NCBI GenBank assembly: GCA_947462335.1
Contig: OX381710.1
Span: 4,464,001 to 4,528,000, forward strand
Reading direction: 5' to 3'
DNA length: 64,000 nt
Source: Harmothoe impar
Lineage: Eukaryota > Annelida > Polychaeta > Phyllodocida > Polynoidae
Below are positions 11,037 to 20,794 of the stretch, piece by piece. How positions within the stretch are numbered: the first letter of the stretch is position 1; each line of letters starts with the position of its first letter. Both the position numbers and the translations under genes were made by a program. A model generated the notes under the pieces. That model saw nothing but the letters and a program-made list of their open reading frames with translations, made no database searches and was not told where the DNA came from.

Positions 11037-12115
11037 TTATTTGTATAGAACAGTTACCTTACAATTGTTGAAGGTGGCATTATGGAAAAGGCCTGGAGCA
11101 TTGGCACTTTTCTGGACATTTACCACAGATACCGTTGACTCATGAGGAGTTGACTCTTTAGGAGCTGACTCTTTTGGAATGCCAGCCAGAGTGTGGCTCA
11201 TAGACTTTCTGATGGTGTCTGGGGTCTTCGAATAGGATTCAATGCTCGCCTCACTTTTATGCCCTGTTACTGCTTTGATATCACTAGAAGACAAGCCAGC
11301 TTCTCTCAGTACAGTGACACATGTGGATCTGACGCAATGGTTGGTATATATTTGAGATAATTTGGCAATTTCTGAAATTGTGGGCATAAATTTGCCTATC
11401 GTATTAATGCCCACAGCAGATTTAGTGTACCAGATAGTGCTTAATTTCCACCCTTTGGCCTTAGGGGTCTGAAAAAAAGCTGGATTCGAAGGGGTTAGTT
11501 TGGACAGGTAGAACTTGAGTGTGTTAAGTGGACAGTCAGGTTTTCCAGTAGCATACATTCTTTGCTCATGTTCCCGACCATCCTGTGATAGCCCAGTGTG
11601 GTTCTTCTCGGCTGGGTTATAGGCCAAAGTTCCATACTCTATACCCTCCGAATTAGTTCTGAATATGATATCCTGTTGCTTGAGCTCATACAGACCCTCA
11701 CGGGCGCACCTGCCGAAATGTAGTGAGACTTCGTAGTATACCTTGTGCTGGAGGGTCTTGGGTGTGTTATGAGACAGAGTTCCAGAGGAGTACATGAGAG
11801 CCTTATCTGCCTTGGTAATAGGGGTGTAATGTGTCGATACATCTAACCCTGCAGCCTTATTGACCTTTATGTGGCCTTTTAGGACATTATTTGCCGAAAT
11901 AAAGGCTGGATCAGTAATTAAATTATAATTTACATTATGGGGAGGCTCGTTCATGTGTCTCTGTATGGCCGCCCTGATACACACTAACGACTTCTTGCTG
12001 TACTCTGTCCCCTCTTGTGTTCGTACTTGAGCATAGAAGCGTTTCAGCAGCTCGCACACATCCTTCTTAGGGAGTTATTTGAACTGCATAGGTTGGTCAG
12101 TCTCCAGGAGCCATT
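11037..12115 (-). pseudogene. Crypton-like tyrosine recombinase, exon 2 (DUF3504-type), one in-frame stop
   Basis: The longest frame (340 codons, from 12059) has the tyrosine-recombinase catalytic set. Counting from the GTG at 12059 these are Arg117/Arg120 in the LHFGRCAREG segment, the HCVR box (His241, Arg244), His267 in VTGHKS, and Tyr276 in SIESYSK. The N-terminal SSLxxIRAAIxRH-like helix is typical of the DUF3504 family, found in Crypton transposons and in domesticated ZMYM/KCTD-type host genes. A 3' splice site (TTCTATGTTACAG) precedes 12115, and the exon joins in frame to 12716-12362. A TAA at 12077-12075 interrupts the joined frame 13 codons into the exon, so this copy is probably inactive unless the stop is read through or is an assembly error. 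Confidence 0.85.
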
Positions 12116-12361
12116 CTGTAACATAGAATAAAATCAGATTAAAATGCTATTGACTTAACAACAGAATTACATACGAAGAGTAGCCACACGTCAGTATCGT
12201 TTGAAATAATAACCGCTCCCTGAGAGCCGAAATTGCATATTCATGTTGGCGCGGCCCTCTGCCGCAGCCTGGTAGTATGGATATGAAATCACCAAATCTG
12301 ACAGCGCGCTTTCGCCGAGAATACACATTACAAATTTAATTCTAAGAAATTAAATATATAC

Positions 12362-12716
12362 CTCGTAAGATCCTCATGCCCCATGCTGTCTGACGATGCG
12401 TGTTTTTAGCCTTAGCGGCCATTTCCAACTCGTTCACCTCATGCGAAGCAGTCTTTCCGAATCTTTTTTTCGGGGCCGTGACAGGTGCCGGCTGGTAGAC
12501 TTCAGGTAGTGGAATGTCTTCCTCGTCTCCCATATCAAGGTGGCTTTCCCTCATGTTTTTAGCCTTATGCATGCTGATACGGCCGTCAGTCATTGATTGA
12601 ACGCTGTAAAACATATTAGGGTTGCTCGCTATACTTGTTATATACCCAAGCGACCATTCATTGTCCAGCAGGACCTCTACAAACTGACCGATTTTGAAGC
12701 GTGAAGAAGAAGCCAT
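12362..12716 (-). CDS. Crypton-like gene, exon 1 (N-terminal, chromatin-reader-like fold)
   Basis: The ATG is at 12716-12714. The exon encodes 118 codons and the first base of the next. Residues near the start (FKIGQFVEVLLDNEWSLGYI) look like a Tudor/agenet or SH3-like barrel, and basic segments follow (APKKRFGK). It ends CATGAGGATCTTACGAG at a GTATAT 5' splice site. Splicing across 12361-12116 (246 bases, GT-AG) completes a GAA codon and continues into a W-L-L-E segment, exactly as expected for the N-terminal helix of a DUF3504 recombinase. Without splicing the frame ends nine codons later. The Tudor-like reading is by eye and less sure than the splice. Confidence 0.7.
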
Positions 12717-13004
12717 TTTGAGATTTGTTGTGGAACTCTCCAGTGGACGGGGTGCAAAAGGAAAGCGTCACTTCCGGCTTGCTCGACTTCACGCGATGAA
12801 AATTGAACATTTGAAAATAATTAATTTTGGCTCAAAATGGCGAATATATTAAGTTTCTATTGGTGGGAACGTCAAGACAGATGTCAAAACTATAATATGT
12901 GCGTTTTACAGTGCTTGATTCTTCATATTAAGGCCATAACACGACTACATTGGACCTCGACTTATAGCTAAGGTAAGTGAGGGTTTCACTCCGCTATTAT
13001 GTAT
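12717..13004. other. 5' flank of the Crypton-like gene
   Basis: Contains a segment (TTCAAAATGGC near 12830, followed by ATATTAAG) that is also present in inverted form near 10745-10785, on the other side of the gene. The pair may mark the element's ends, but Cryptons classically lack inverted repeats, so this is only suggestive. No ORF. Confidence 0.4.
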
Positions 13005-13077
13005 GGCCGGATTGGCCAGGCGCGTAGAGGCTTCGGCTTCTAGTCTTGGGGTTGCGGGTTCGAATCGCCTTAAAATG
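13005..13077 (+). repeat. tRNA-like SINE head (candidate)
   Basis: Has a pol III A-box-like stretch (TTGGCCAGGCGCG) and a B-box-like stretch (GCGGGTTCGAATCGCC) at tRNA spacing. The acceptor stem does not close well, and the sequence continues into unrelated DNA, so a SINE head or tRNA pseudogene is more likely than a functional tRNA. Confidence 0.45.
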
Positions 13078-13118
13078 TCGGATTTTATTGCGAACGAATT
13101 TGCTCAGAAACTCAGGAC

Positions 13119-13207
13119 CACCGGAAAGGGGACGATATCCCCCGGAAACGTGCTGATATCCACCGGAAACATGCCGATATGACTAGATATCAGCACGGGG
13201 ATATCAC
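13119..13207. repeat. Short inverted repeat with GATATC/CCGGAAA motifs
   Basis: Contains CCGGAAA three times and a palindromic pair CGTGCTGATATC and GATATCAGCACG around 13149-13196. Function unknown. It could be a MITE end. Confidence 0.5.
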
Positions 13208-13691
13208 CTAAAAAGCACGATGAGTCGTTCAATGGTATAATAACTCTCTATACGTAACAATTGATCTGGAATTCTGCATGCATGTGGCCACCTTGGCTCC
13301 CAAATAGAGTTACAGATACAAACAAAAATGCTGGATTGAACACATTTATTAAGATAGATGTAAATGAATGGCATCATTTTAACATGAAAATATACAGACA
13401 TTAAGTGATATTCCTTGTTTTTTTTACAAACGCTTAATTCGCGTTTCCTAGATATCACATTCAAGACATCTGATAGGGCCTAAGTCCTCTATTTGCCTTC
13501 CTGCCCAGTTTCTGATGCATGCCCTAATACCACCTGACTCCCCCCCCCACGCCTGCTCCCCCTCCTTCTCCTTCCTCTCCCACCTCCCCCCTCCTCCCCC
13601 TCTCCTCCCCGGCACGGCTTCCTGTTGGTTTCCGCAGCAGGGAGAGACTAACAGAAGTAGAGTGGGATATTTAGAAAAGGCGGGGGTCATG
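13208..13691. other. No gene; polypyrimidine tract
   Basis: Holds a strong C/T-rich tract at about 13540-13612, which is purine-rich on the minus strand. The 124-codon minus frame over it is glycine/arginine/glutamate-rich because of the tract, and I do not regard it as a gene. Confidence 0.5.
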
Positions 13692-13857
13692 TCCAACCAC
13701 TGAGTGGCTTGACATTTGGCTGACGGGTTCATCTTAGCCGCAATACCCAGGTCTGAAGGAGGCTGTGGAGGTGAGGCCAGGGCTGTTGACACTGAGTTAT
13801 GTCCATGAAGCCAGTCTTCCAATGGGCAATGGAATAGATTTTGTCACAGAATTATAA
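13692..13857 (-). repeat. ~165-bp repeat left of LINE element 1
   Basis: Matches 20376-20525. About 36 bases (starting CCAACCACTGAGTGGCTTGA) are identical and the rest is roughly three quarters identical. The two copies flank LINE element 1 as direct repeats. On the minus strand the right copy keeps an open frame that this copy has lost by an indel. Confidence 0.7.
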
Positions 13858-13916
13858 TTATAATTATAACTTGCTATAACTTGCTATCTTTTGAACTATT
13901 TGCAGCAATCTTCATA

Positions 13917-14711
13917 ATGTCCATCCTCATCTCTGGTGACTCTAGAGCGGTAGATCTGGCAGAGCTGGTTTCAACTGCACTTGGGAACAGCAACTACTAC
14001 ACTGTGAATGAATGTGCCAAGAGCTCCAGAGATGTTGGTAAGATCCAATATTACACCCTGCTTGAGCTACAAGAAAATGATTATGATGTTGTCATATTCT
14101 TGGCTGGGACATGTGATGTCACCAAAAAACGATACACCAATGGGAGGAGGGAAATATACTATCCACATCCAAATGAGGCTACATGTAGAGCTGTAGTATC
14201 GGTTCGCCTAAGTGAAATGATGAGAAAATGTCATGATTTTTTCCCCAACACCAAATTCATTCTGTGTACACTGTATGGTATGGACCTGCAAAGATTTAAC
14301 CATGCGGTAGTCATAGATCAGAAGCAATCAATGCTGAATCGCTCCATCAAGCTCTTGAAGGGGGATATTAAGTACATCAACAAACTCTATGGAGTTCCAA
14401 CTGTCAATCTACATACCATCTTCCACAGGAACAGGTATAATAGAACTAGATCTGGGAAGAAGACTAGTGCTCCTAGCAGGTTCGTGTGTCAGTACAACAA
14501 GAAGATGAAAGATGGCTGTCACCCTAAGAGTGACTATCAGCAGATTGTGGCTACAAGAATAGCCACTATCCTGAAATTGCAATTGCCATTACCATTGGCT
14601 GTCGTATTTGACCCTGAAATGGAGGACAACCTGTGGGATTTGGATGTGGAGGAGGAAGAGGAGGAATTGGATGCAGTTTCAGACAGGTTGCGCCAGATTT
14701 ACCTTGGCTAG
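13917..14711 (+). CDS. SGNH/GDSL-hydrolase-like protein of LINE element 1
   Basis: 264 residues from the ATG at 13917; the open frame also extends 12 codons upstream to a TTG. Seven codons in is the block I motif ISGDSR with the nucleophile Ser, at 13941-13943. Block III is represented by LAGTCDVT (about 14100-14123), with a Thr-Cys-Asp where classical esterases have an Asn-Asp, and block V by DGCHP (14511-14525), giving the catalytic Asp and His. The C-terminus is very acidic, with a run of glutamates near 14655. Esterase-like domains of this type are known in ORF1 proteins of CR1-type LINEs; their substrate is unsettled. A closely related ORF is in element 2. An alternative is a non-catalytic RNA or membrane adaptor. 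Confidence 0.8.
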   Translation: MSILISGDSRAVDLAELVSTALGNSNYYTVNECAKSSRDVGKIQYYTLLELQENDYDVVIFLAGTCDVTKKRYTNGRREIYYPHPNEATCRAVVSVRLSEMMRKCHDFFPNTKFILCTLYGMDLQRFNHAVVIDQKQSMLNRSIKLLKGDIKYINKLYGVPTVNLHTIFHRNRYNRTRSGKKTSAPSRFVCQYNKKMKDGCHPKSDYQQIVATRIATILKLQLPLPLAVVFDPEMEDNLWDLDVEEEEEELDAVSDRLRQIYLG

Positions 14712-16642
14712 CAGCTCTGACACTAGCTTATACACAGACTTAGCTCTGTTCCTTCCTGATGACATGTCTAATAGACCTTGCTTTCTTTTTTCTTTTTCCA
14801 GCTAGTGAACTGTTTAAATGGGCTGGAACATTTTTGATGATGGTCATGTTGGGGAGGGGGCACACTTCTACGAAGTTATAATGATTTCTTGGAAGCTTTT
14901 TAAAGTGCCACTTCCCTAAATATATGACAAATAGCTCATCAATAAATTTCTAGGTACTAGTCCCATGTTTGCTGTCCAAAATTCAAAATTTAAAATTTAA
15001 ATTTTAGATTACTAAAATCTTTTTGGATCTTTTTGCTAGTTTTAGATTTTTTCGGTATTTCGGATTTTCTATAGTCTTTTCTTTTTAATTAATCATAGTG
15101 CTAAGTTTAGTCTACTAATATTCTATGATTCTATAGATTTGGATCTTGATTGAAATGAACTTCGCAAATCATATACTAAAGGACTACTCCGTTTTTGATT
15201 GATTGAGTTGCTTTTTTTCAAACTCTGGATGGGTGAATCATGAAGGCTGAAATTAATGCTGCTAGAACTATCACATATGTAAGAAGTTATAATGACTTTT
15301 TACTTATGCTTATACCAATACATGGTTGTAGGCATAATGGGCAGAAGTTATAATGACTTCAGCCAAGGTTGTCACAGATGCTGCATTGTTTCACCCACAT
15401 AATGGTTTTTTGAGTACATAATCACTTGTCTATTTTTTTTTGAAACAATTGATGCGTATTACTGCATAATTTATGACTTACTTGATTCTGTCTATTATTA
15501 AGAGACTACAAAAAATAATGATCATGATTGAAAAATGAAAAAAGAGGGCATGAAGGTTGCATCCTCTCTGATGGGTAGTCGAGTATTCTTGGGTTGATAT
15601 ACGGTTATCATGATGCTGATTGTTCTAAGACTGTGTTTGAGTGTGTATATTACTAAGATATCTATAGATAATGCATTTGGTAAATTTGATCAGTAATGGT
15701 TATTCTTGTTCAGGTATTCGTATTTTTGACATTCGAGACATTTGTCATATAAGACTGCTTCTCATAGACCTGGTGACTTTAATTTTATGATTTGAAAAAG
15801 AACAATTGTTATTGCAAACTACGTTAAATATTTGTCATAATTTGGCTGTATTACTGATAATGTATCGCTGTGATGTGAGGCTGATTTATGAAATAATAAT
15901 AATGTTCCGTTTCTTGCTACATATAGTTCCGTGTTGTGTTGTGTTTGTTTGTTTTTCTCGGTCAGTAATTTAGTAATTTAGAGTAACTTAATCTATTTTG
16001 ATTGATTTCAATTTAACCTGACTTATCTATTACAACTTGTTGTTCCCACAAATATTTCTTATATTTCTTATATTTAATATTGGATTACTCACTCGTGAGT
16101 AACTATTTGTTATTGTGTTTTTTAAAGGGAAAAGTTAATCACTTATCTCCCTGTAACCTTATGTTCTCCCCCGCATGTGAGTAGGTGATCATGCTGTTAT
16201 ATCAAAGTGTATATCTGTATGTTATTCTATCTTATCTTATCTTTTTAATATTCCCCCTGGGCTTACCATGTGTTGTTTTTTTCCCTACAATAAATATATA
16301 TTGGCAGATTATTTTATAAATATAACTAAATATATGGTTAGTAAAACAAGGGTAAACATGGTCCCTTTTACTTCTATTTCTTTTTTTGTAACTGGACATT
16401 TGAATGACGATTCGAATGATTCCTGAAATGATCAATCCTGGGGTAAAGTCCCTAATTCCTAGATTTGTTCAAACCAACGTAGAGCTGCTCTCCATCACAA
16501 ACCTCTTGCAGAACATTAAGTTGTGAGATCTGCATGAGGTGGTCTGGGCTCTGGTTTGGTAAACTAGGGCCTACTATTTATTATTTTGTGTATATATTTA
16601 ATTTTTTGTACATTCATTGTTTGTCTTTATTTGTGATTGGGA
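14712..16642 (+). other. Long inter-ORF region of LINE element 1
   Basis: About 1.9 kb without a supported ORF between the two genes of the element. The motif GAAGTTATAATGACTT recurs three times (near 14872, 15292 and 15349) in slightly varied form. In element 2 the matching spacer is only ~770 bases. The length may reflect a nested insertion or a decayed ORF. I could not identify either. Confidence 0.5.
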
Positions 16643-19555
16643 ATGACGACTACTAGAGTATATGATTTTTTGAGAATGGGAGGACTAAAATTGGTACATC
16701 TAAACACAAGGAGCATGTATAAAAAAAGACAAGACATCTTTGATCAGCTGGACGGTACAGATATTGTGACCATGAGTGAAACATGGTTACATCCTGAATA
16801 TGACGACGATCTGATAAATTGGGATGGCATGAAGCTGTTCAGGCAGGATAGAGCGCATAAAAAAGGAGGCGGTATTGTTGTTTATATACGAGATGATTTA
16901 GACTGTGAAGTTGTCATTAGAAAAGACCTATGTATAAATACTAAAGACCTTGAGTGTTTTGTGATAGATATGACTCTGAAAAATGACACTAAGTTACAGA
17001 TTGTAACTCTTTACAGACAACCTAGAGGTAATTTGGAGAACTTCTTTTCACATGTAAAAAAACTGATGAAATTGTCTGACAAGAACAGTACTGAACAATG
17101 GTTACTTGGAGATATTAACATAAATACTTTAAAGGAAGGAATTCCGTCAAGTGTGGCGCTTAGTGACTTGTGTAAATTCAGAGGTTATCACAAATTAATT
17201 CATCAGTGTACGCGCCCATTTGGGAAATCCGTTGCTTGCCTGGATAATATTCTAACCTCCTATAATGGAGATATGTCGTCAGGTGTTCTAAACTTTTTGG
17301 TCAGTGACCATCTACCAGTCTATTGTGTCAAAACTAAGCTAAAAATTGAATATTTGAAAAAATCATTGCGTATACGCAATTACAAATACTTTGACATTGA
17401 GCTATTCAAGGATTGGCTTAGTGAGGCAGACTGGGAAGAGTTTTACACATTCAGGGATCCTGATGTGGCATGGATGTTCATTCTAAATCATATTCTTGAA
17501 TTTTTGGATGCAAATTGTCCTTGGGAAGAGGTTGATGTGGTTGATAAGCGCAACAAATGGATGACTGTTGACATTCTGGGTCTAATTAGGGAAAGAGAAG
17601 ATGCTGTCAATACCTTCCTTAAAACGAAAAAAGAACGCTATTTAATAATAGCAAAGAAATTGAGGTGTCGAATCAACAAGGCGATCACTACTGCAAAAGC
17701 TGATTATATCATGAGTTCCCTCAATGAAACTAAGGATGATCCAAAGAAATTTTGGCGCATTATCAATAACGTGATGAAGCCTGAGGTTTCTGTGGAACCA
17801 TCTTTATTAATAGGACAAGACGGTTTCATGAAAACTAAATTGGATTCTGTACAGTATCTTAATGACTTCTTTTCAGACATAGGAAAGGTCCTTTCAGATA
17901 CCATGACGGATAAAGGTAATCCCGAGAGAATTATCTTTAAGGAACCAGTAGACAGTATTTATCCTAACATTGTGGTTAACAGGTGTCTTGTAGATATACT
18001 CTTTAGTGAGATTAATATCAACAAGACTTCTGGTATTGAAGGGGTGCGATGTGATGTTTTGAAGACTGCCTTGAGATTTCTACTAGACCAGATGACTTGG
18101 TTGTATCAATTAAGCTTTGATCAAGGTATTTTTCCAACGAATTGGAAGACAGCTAGAGTTAGTCCTATACCTAAAGCTGGTAATCAGCGCCAGATTACAA
18201 ACTGGAGACCTATCTCTCTACTGCCTGTGCCTTCGAAAATTGCAGAAAAGCTCATGCATATACACCTGAGTGAAGTTCTGGAAAAGGATAATTTTCTTAC
18301 TGATAAACAGTTTGGCTATAGGCAAGGCAGGGGGACTGGGGATGCAATCTTCAAATTTCTGAATAATCTGTATGAAAACAGGGACAGAGGACATTTAACT
18401 GCTGCTTGTTATCTTGACCTTAAAAAGGCTTTTGACAGTGTACACCATGGCTACTTGATAGAAATCCTCGGCACCTTGGGACTACATGATTGTGTTCTAA
18501 ATTGGTTAATGAGCTATCTCACTGGGAGGGAACAATATACAAAAATAGGATCATATCAGTCCAGTTCTAGTAGTGTACGCTATGGGGTGCCTCAAGGCTC
18601 CGTTTTAGGGCCCTTATCGTTTATTATTTATATCAATGATGTCAGCCATGTGTTAGGTACTGCTGGACATTACATTTATGCTGATGACCTAGTAGTTTTC
18701 CATTCAGCAAATAGGATTGATTTAATAGAGGAACGTATGAATATCACATTAGATTCGCTGTCTCATTGGTTTGTGGATAAAAGGTTAACTTTAAATGTTG
18801 ATAAAAGTAAGATCGCATGGTATGGTTCCACTCAAAAACTACCTAAAGTGAGGGGCATAAAGTTTTGTTTAGATAACATGCCACTAGAAACGGTGGATTG
18901 TTATAAATACTTAGGTTTAAAGATAGATAGTGCCCTAAGCCTTGCCCCTGCCATGCGGGAACTCACCAGTAAGGTCAATCACAAACTCTTTAGATTCGGT
19001 AAATTCAGGGATGTCCAAACTGAATATGCGGCTGTGTTAGTTTATAAAGCTACAATAATGAGTGTATTCGATTACAGCAGTTTCTGCCATGAAGGTGCCA
19101 ATGGAGGGTTGTTAAAAAAATTGGATAGGATGCAAAAAAGGGGTTTAAAAGTTTGTTACAAGGGTAGGCACTTAAAGGAAGATGAAATGTATAAGCTGTC
19201 CAAACTGCCTTCTCTCAGGAGAAGACGGCAGGAATTGCTATTAACTTATATGTATAAACTGTCACATAATGAAAATATGTTAGATATGAGGCCTAGACGT
19301 GATGGCTTAAGGTCTGATAAGAAAATAAAATTTTTGGTACCTAGAGCTAGAAATGCAGGCTATACAAAATCACCATTGTACAGAGGAGTGGAATTGTGGG
19401 ATAAGCTTGGAGATTGGTACCAAACTAGTAAGGACAAATTAACATTCAAGAAAAGAATTAGGGCACTGGCTAATTTGGATGTACAAAACAAAAATCCCAG
19501 TGAGAGTGTTGTTGTGAATGACTTGTCACAGGACGAGTGGCCCAGATTGGTCTAG
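16643..19555 (+). CDS. Non-LTR retrotransposon polyprotein: EEP endonuclease + reverse transcriptase (element 1)
   Basis: 970 residues from the ATG at 16643. The N-terminal ~230 residues form an APE-type endonuclease: HLNTRSM (Asn), MSETWL (catalytic Glu), LYRQPRGN, LLGDINI (Asp) and VSDHLPVY (terminal Asp-His). RT follows: NWRPISLLP, QFGYRQGRGTGDA, CYLDLKKAFDSVHH, GVPQGSVLGPLSFIIYIND, then the active-site YADD at residues 679-682 (18677-18688) and a YKYLGLKID thumb-proximal motif. No RNase H or gag knuckles were seen. The C-terminal region contains VPRARNAGYTKSPLYRGVELW, typical of Jockey-superfamily/CR1-L2 polymerases. The protein nicks the target and copies the element RNA by target-primed reverse transcription. 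No frameshift or stop, so the ORF may be functional. Confidence 0.95.
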   Translation: MTTTRVYDFLRMGGLKLVHLNTRSMYKKRQDIFDQLDGTDIVTMSETWLHPEYDDDLINWDGMKLFRQDRAHKKGGGIVVYIRDDLDCEVVIRKDLCINTKDLECFVIDMTLKNDTKLQIVTLYRQPRGNLENFFSHVKKLMKLSDKNSTEQWLLGDININTLKEGIPSSVALSDLCKFRGYHKLIHQCTRPFGKSVACLDNILTSYNGDMSSGVLNFLVSDHLPVYCVKTKLKIEYLKKSLRIRNYKYFDIELFKDWLSEADWEEFYTFRDPDVAWMFILNHILEFLDANCPWEEVDVVDKRNKWMTVDILGLIREREDAVNTFLKTKKERYLIIAKKLRCRINKAITTAKADYIMSSLNETKDDPKKFWRIINNVMKPEVSVEPSLLIGQDGFMKTKLDSVQYLNDFFSDIGKVLSDTMTDKGNPERIIFKEPVDSIYPNIVVNRCLVDILFSEININKTSGIEGVRCDVLKTALRFLLDQMTWLYQLSFDQGIFPTNWKTARVSPIPKAGNQRQITNWRPISLLPVPSKIAEKLMHIHLSEVLEKDNFLTDKQFGYRQGRGTGDAIFKFLNNLYENRDRGHLTAACYLDLKKAFDSVHHGYLIEILGTLGLHDCVLNWLMSYLTGREQYTKIGSYQSSSSSVRYGVPQGSVLGPLSFIIYINDVSHVLGTAGHYIYADDLVVFHSANRIDLIEERMNITLDSLSHWFVDKRLTLNVDKSKIAWYGSTQKLPKVRGIKFCLDNMPLETVDCYKYLGLKIDSALSLAPAMRELTSKVNHKLFRFGKFRDVQTEYAAVLVYKATIMSVFDYSSFCHEGANGGLLKKLDRMQKRGLKVCYKGRHLKEDEMYKLSKLPSLRRRRQELLLTYMYKLSHNENMLDMRPRRDGLRSDKKIKFLVPRARNAGYTKSPLYRGVELWDKLGDWYQTSKDKLTFKKRIRALANLDVQNKNPSESVVVNDLSQDEWPRLV

Positions 19556-20129
19556 GACGCTGTTATAACGACAGCCTCCAGGCAAATTTCAGGGTCGCTA
19601 TATGATAGCCCTATTGTTGTAATAATGGCCACACGGCGATTCTTGCGAAACATGGAAGCAGTTATGATGACTTTTTCCTGGCAAGCTTGGATTGTCAAAA
19701 ATCTAAAGACCTTTCTATCTGTGACGCCATAATCTGTGAGTTTGTCTATTGTAGAGTAGTAATACATGTCCTTGCGGACATTGTGTTCAGATATGCACGG
19801 CATAGAACAAAAACTACATGCTCTGATACTATAAGATCCTACCTTGTGTTGAAAATTATCATAAAAAGTTCTACTCCCTATTATTATTATTTTCAGTTAA
19901 ATAATCTTCCCGATTTGTTGTATATAGTGTATATATTTATTTCTCTATTAATACTGTTTATTTATAACTTTGTGTACATATACTGAAATACCTCATCTTT
20001 TCAACACTGTATACATGTCCATTCTATCATCCAATATGTGATAACAATCTGAAGTATTAATATGATTGACAAGGCATCACCATTTATTGTCATAATATAT
20101 ACCACGAATTGTAATTTTTGTGATTTGGC

Positions 20130-20135
20130 AATAAA
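20130..20135 (+). terminator. Polyadenylation signal of LINE element 1
   Basis: AATAAA lies about 15-20 bases before the terminal A-run (about 20148-20155) that marks the element's 3' end. Confidence 0.7.
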
Positions 20136-20155
20136 AACCCTTCAAACCTTAAAAA

Positions 20156-20345
20156 AACTCATTTCTTTTAACATTTAAAATTGCTTTTGGGGGGTAAATA
20201 ATCAATTGAAGATAATCTATCATGGATGCAAAACGTCATCACTCCATCCCATATTATATAAAATAAGCATGTAGACTAATGCTCGTTAACAAAATCGAAT
20301 CCTTGGAAAATAGTATGAGGGTTATATCTAACCATCCTTAAACCA
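20156..20345. other. No feature seen
   Basis: AT-rich DNA between the LINE 3' end and the right copy of the ~165-bp repeat. Confidence 0.4.
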
Positions 20346-20525
20346 ATATTTATTTCTTTTTTGCATCCAATTCCAACCACTGAGTGGCTTGACATTTGGC
20401 TGACGGGTTTGTCTCAGTAAATACCGCGGTCTGAGGAGGCCACAGAGGTAGGTCAGGCTGTTTACACTGAATTATGTCCATAAAGCCAGCCTTCCACTGG
20501 GAGATGGAATAGGTTTTGTCAGCTT
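20346..20525 (-). repeat. Right copy of the ~165-bp repeat, exon-like on the minus strand
   Basis: Read on the minus strand this copy stays open for more than 50 codons, with a segment WKAGFMDIIQ and later AKCQATQWLE, ending at a TAA near 20347. The left copy (13692-13857) preserves the N-terminal part of this frame (WKTGFMDITQ) and then shifts frame. It could be the last exon of a decayed duplicated gene or of an unrecognised transposon. I do not recognise the peptide. Confidence 0.45.
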
Positions 20526-20560
20526 TTTCATAGCGGTTGAAATGGTTTTATTTTGGTGAA

Positions 20561-20786
20561 TACTGTAAAACCTCGCGTATAAGCCTAACTTGCGTATAAG
20601 CCGCACCCCGACTTTGGGCCGATCCTATAGGCCGCACCAGCGATCTGATTATGGCGACTTTTATACTTTACTACAGTAGCAAAAACTCGCGTATATGCCG
20701 CACCCTGACTCTGTGGCGATCCTATAAGCCGCACTAGCGATCTGATTCACGTACAAGCCGCGGCCTATACGCGAGGTTTTACGGTA
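20561..20786. mobile_element. ~226-bp MITE, TACTGTAAAACCTCGCGTAT ends
   Basis: The left end TACTGTAAAACCTCGCGTAT and the right end ATACGCGAGGTTTTACGGTA are near-perfect inverted repeats. The interior repeats ATAAGCCGCAC and GCGATCTGATT twice. Copies lie at 34306-34533 and 45192-45408, with a partial copy at 45101-45190. The ends resemble those of the 8854-9069 MITE, so the two are probably related subfamilies. No transposase is in the window. Confidence 0.85.
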
Positions 20787-20794
20787 ATCAATTA

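Larger units (their letters stand above)
13858..20155 (+). mobile_element. LINE element 1 (CR1/L2-like, SGNH + EEP-RT), probably 5'-truncated
   Basis: A non-LTR retrotransposon on the plus strand with two ORFs: an SGNH-hydrolase-like ORF (13917-14711) and an EEP-RT ORF (16643-19555). A 3' UTR of about 600 bases follows, with AATAAA at 20130-20135 and a short A-run ending near 20155. Compared with element 2 it lacks any RNA-binding ORF1 in front of the SGNH ORF, and the SGNH ORF begins ~60 bases after a repeat copy. The copy is therefore probably 5'-truncated, or the subfamily lacks ORF1. Both ORFs are uninterrupted, so it is fairly young. Confidence 0.8.

Noticed and set aside
13005..13077. 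Functional tRNA gene
   Set aside because: Internal pol III boxes are present, but the acceptor and anticodon stems do not pair convincingly.
13448..13822. Minus-strand 124-codon glycine/arginine-rich frame as a protein
   Set aside because: Composition comes from a C/T-rich low-complexity tract; the rest overlaps the 165-bp repeat.
13692..20525. The 165-bp flanking repeats as LTRs or as a target-site duplication of LINE element 1
   Set aside because: The element encodes an EEP-type LINE polymerase with no integrase, and the repeats differ by roughly a fifth although the ORFs are intact, so they predate the insertion.
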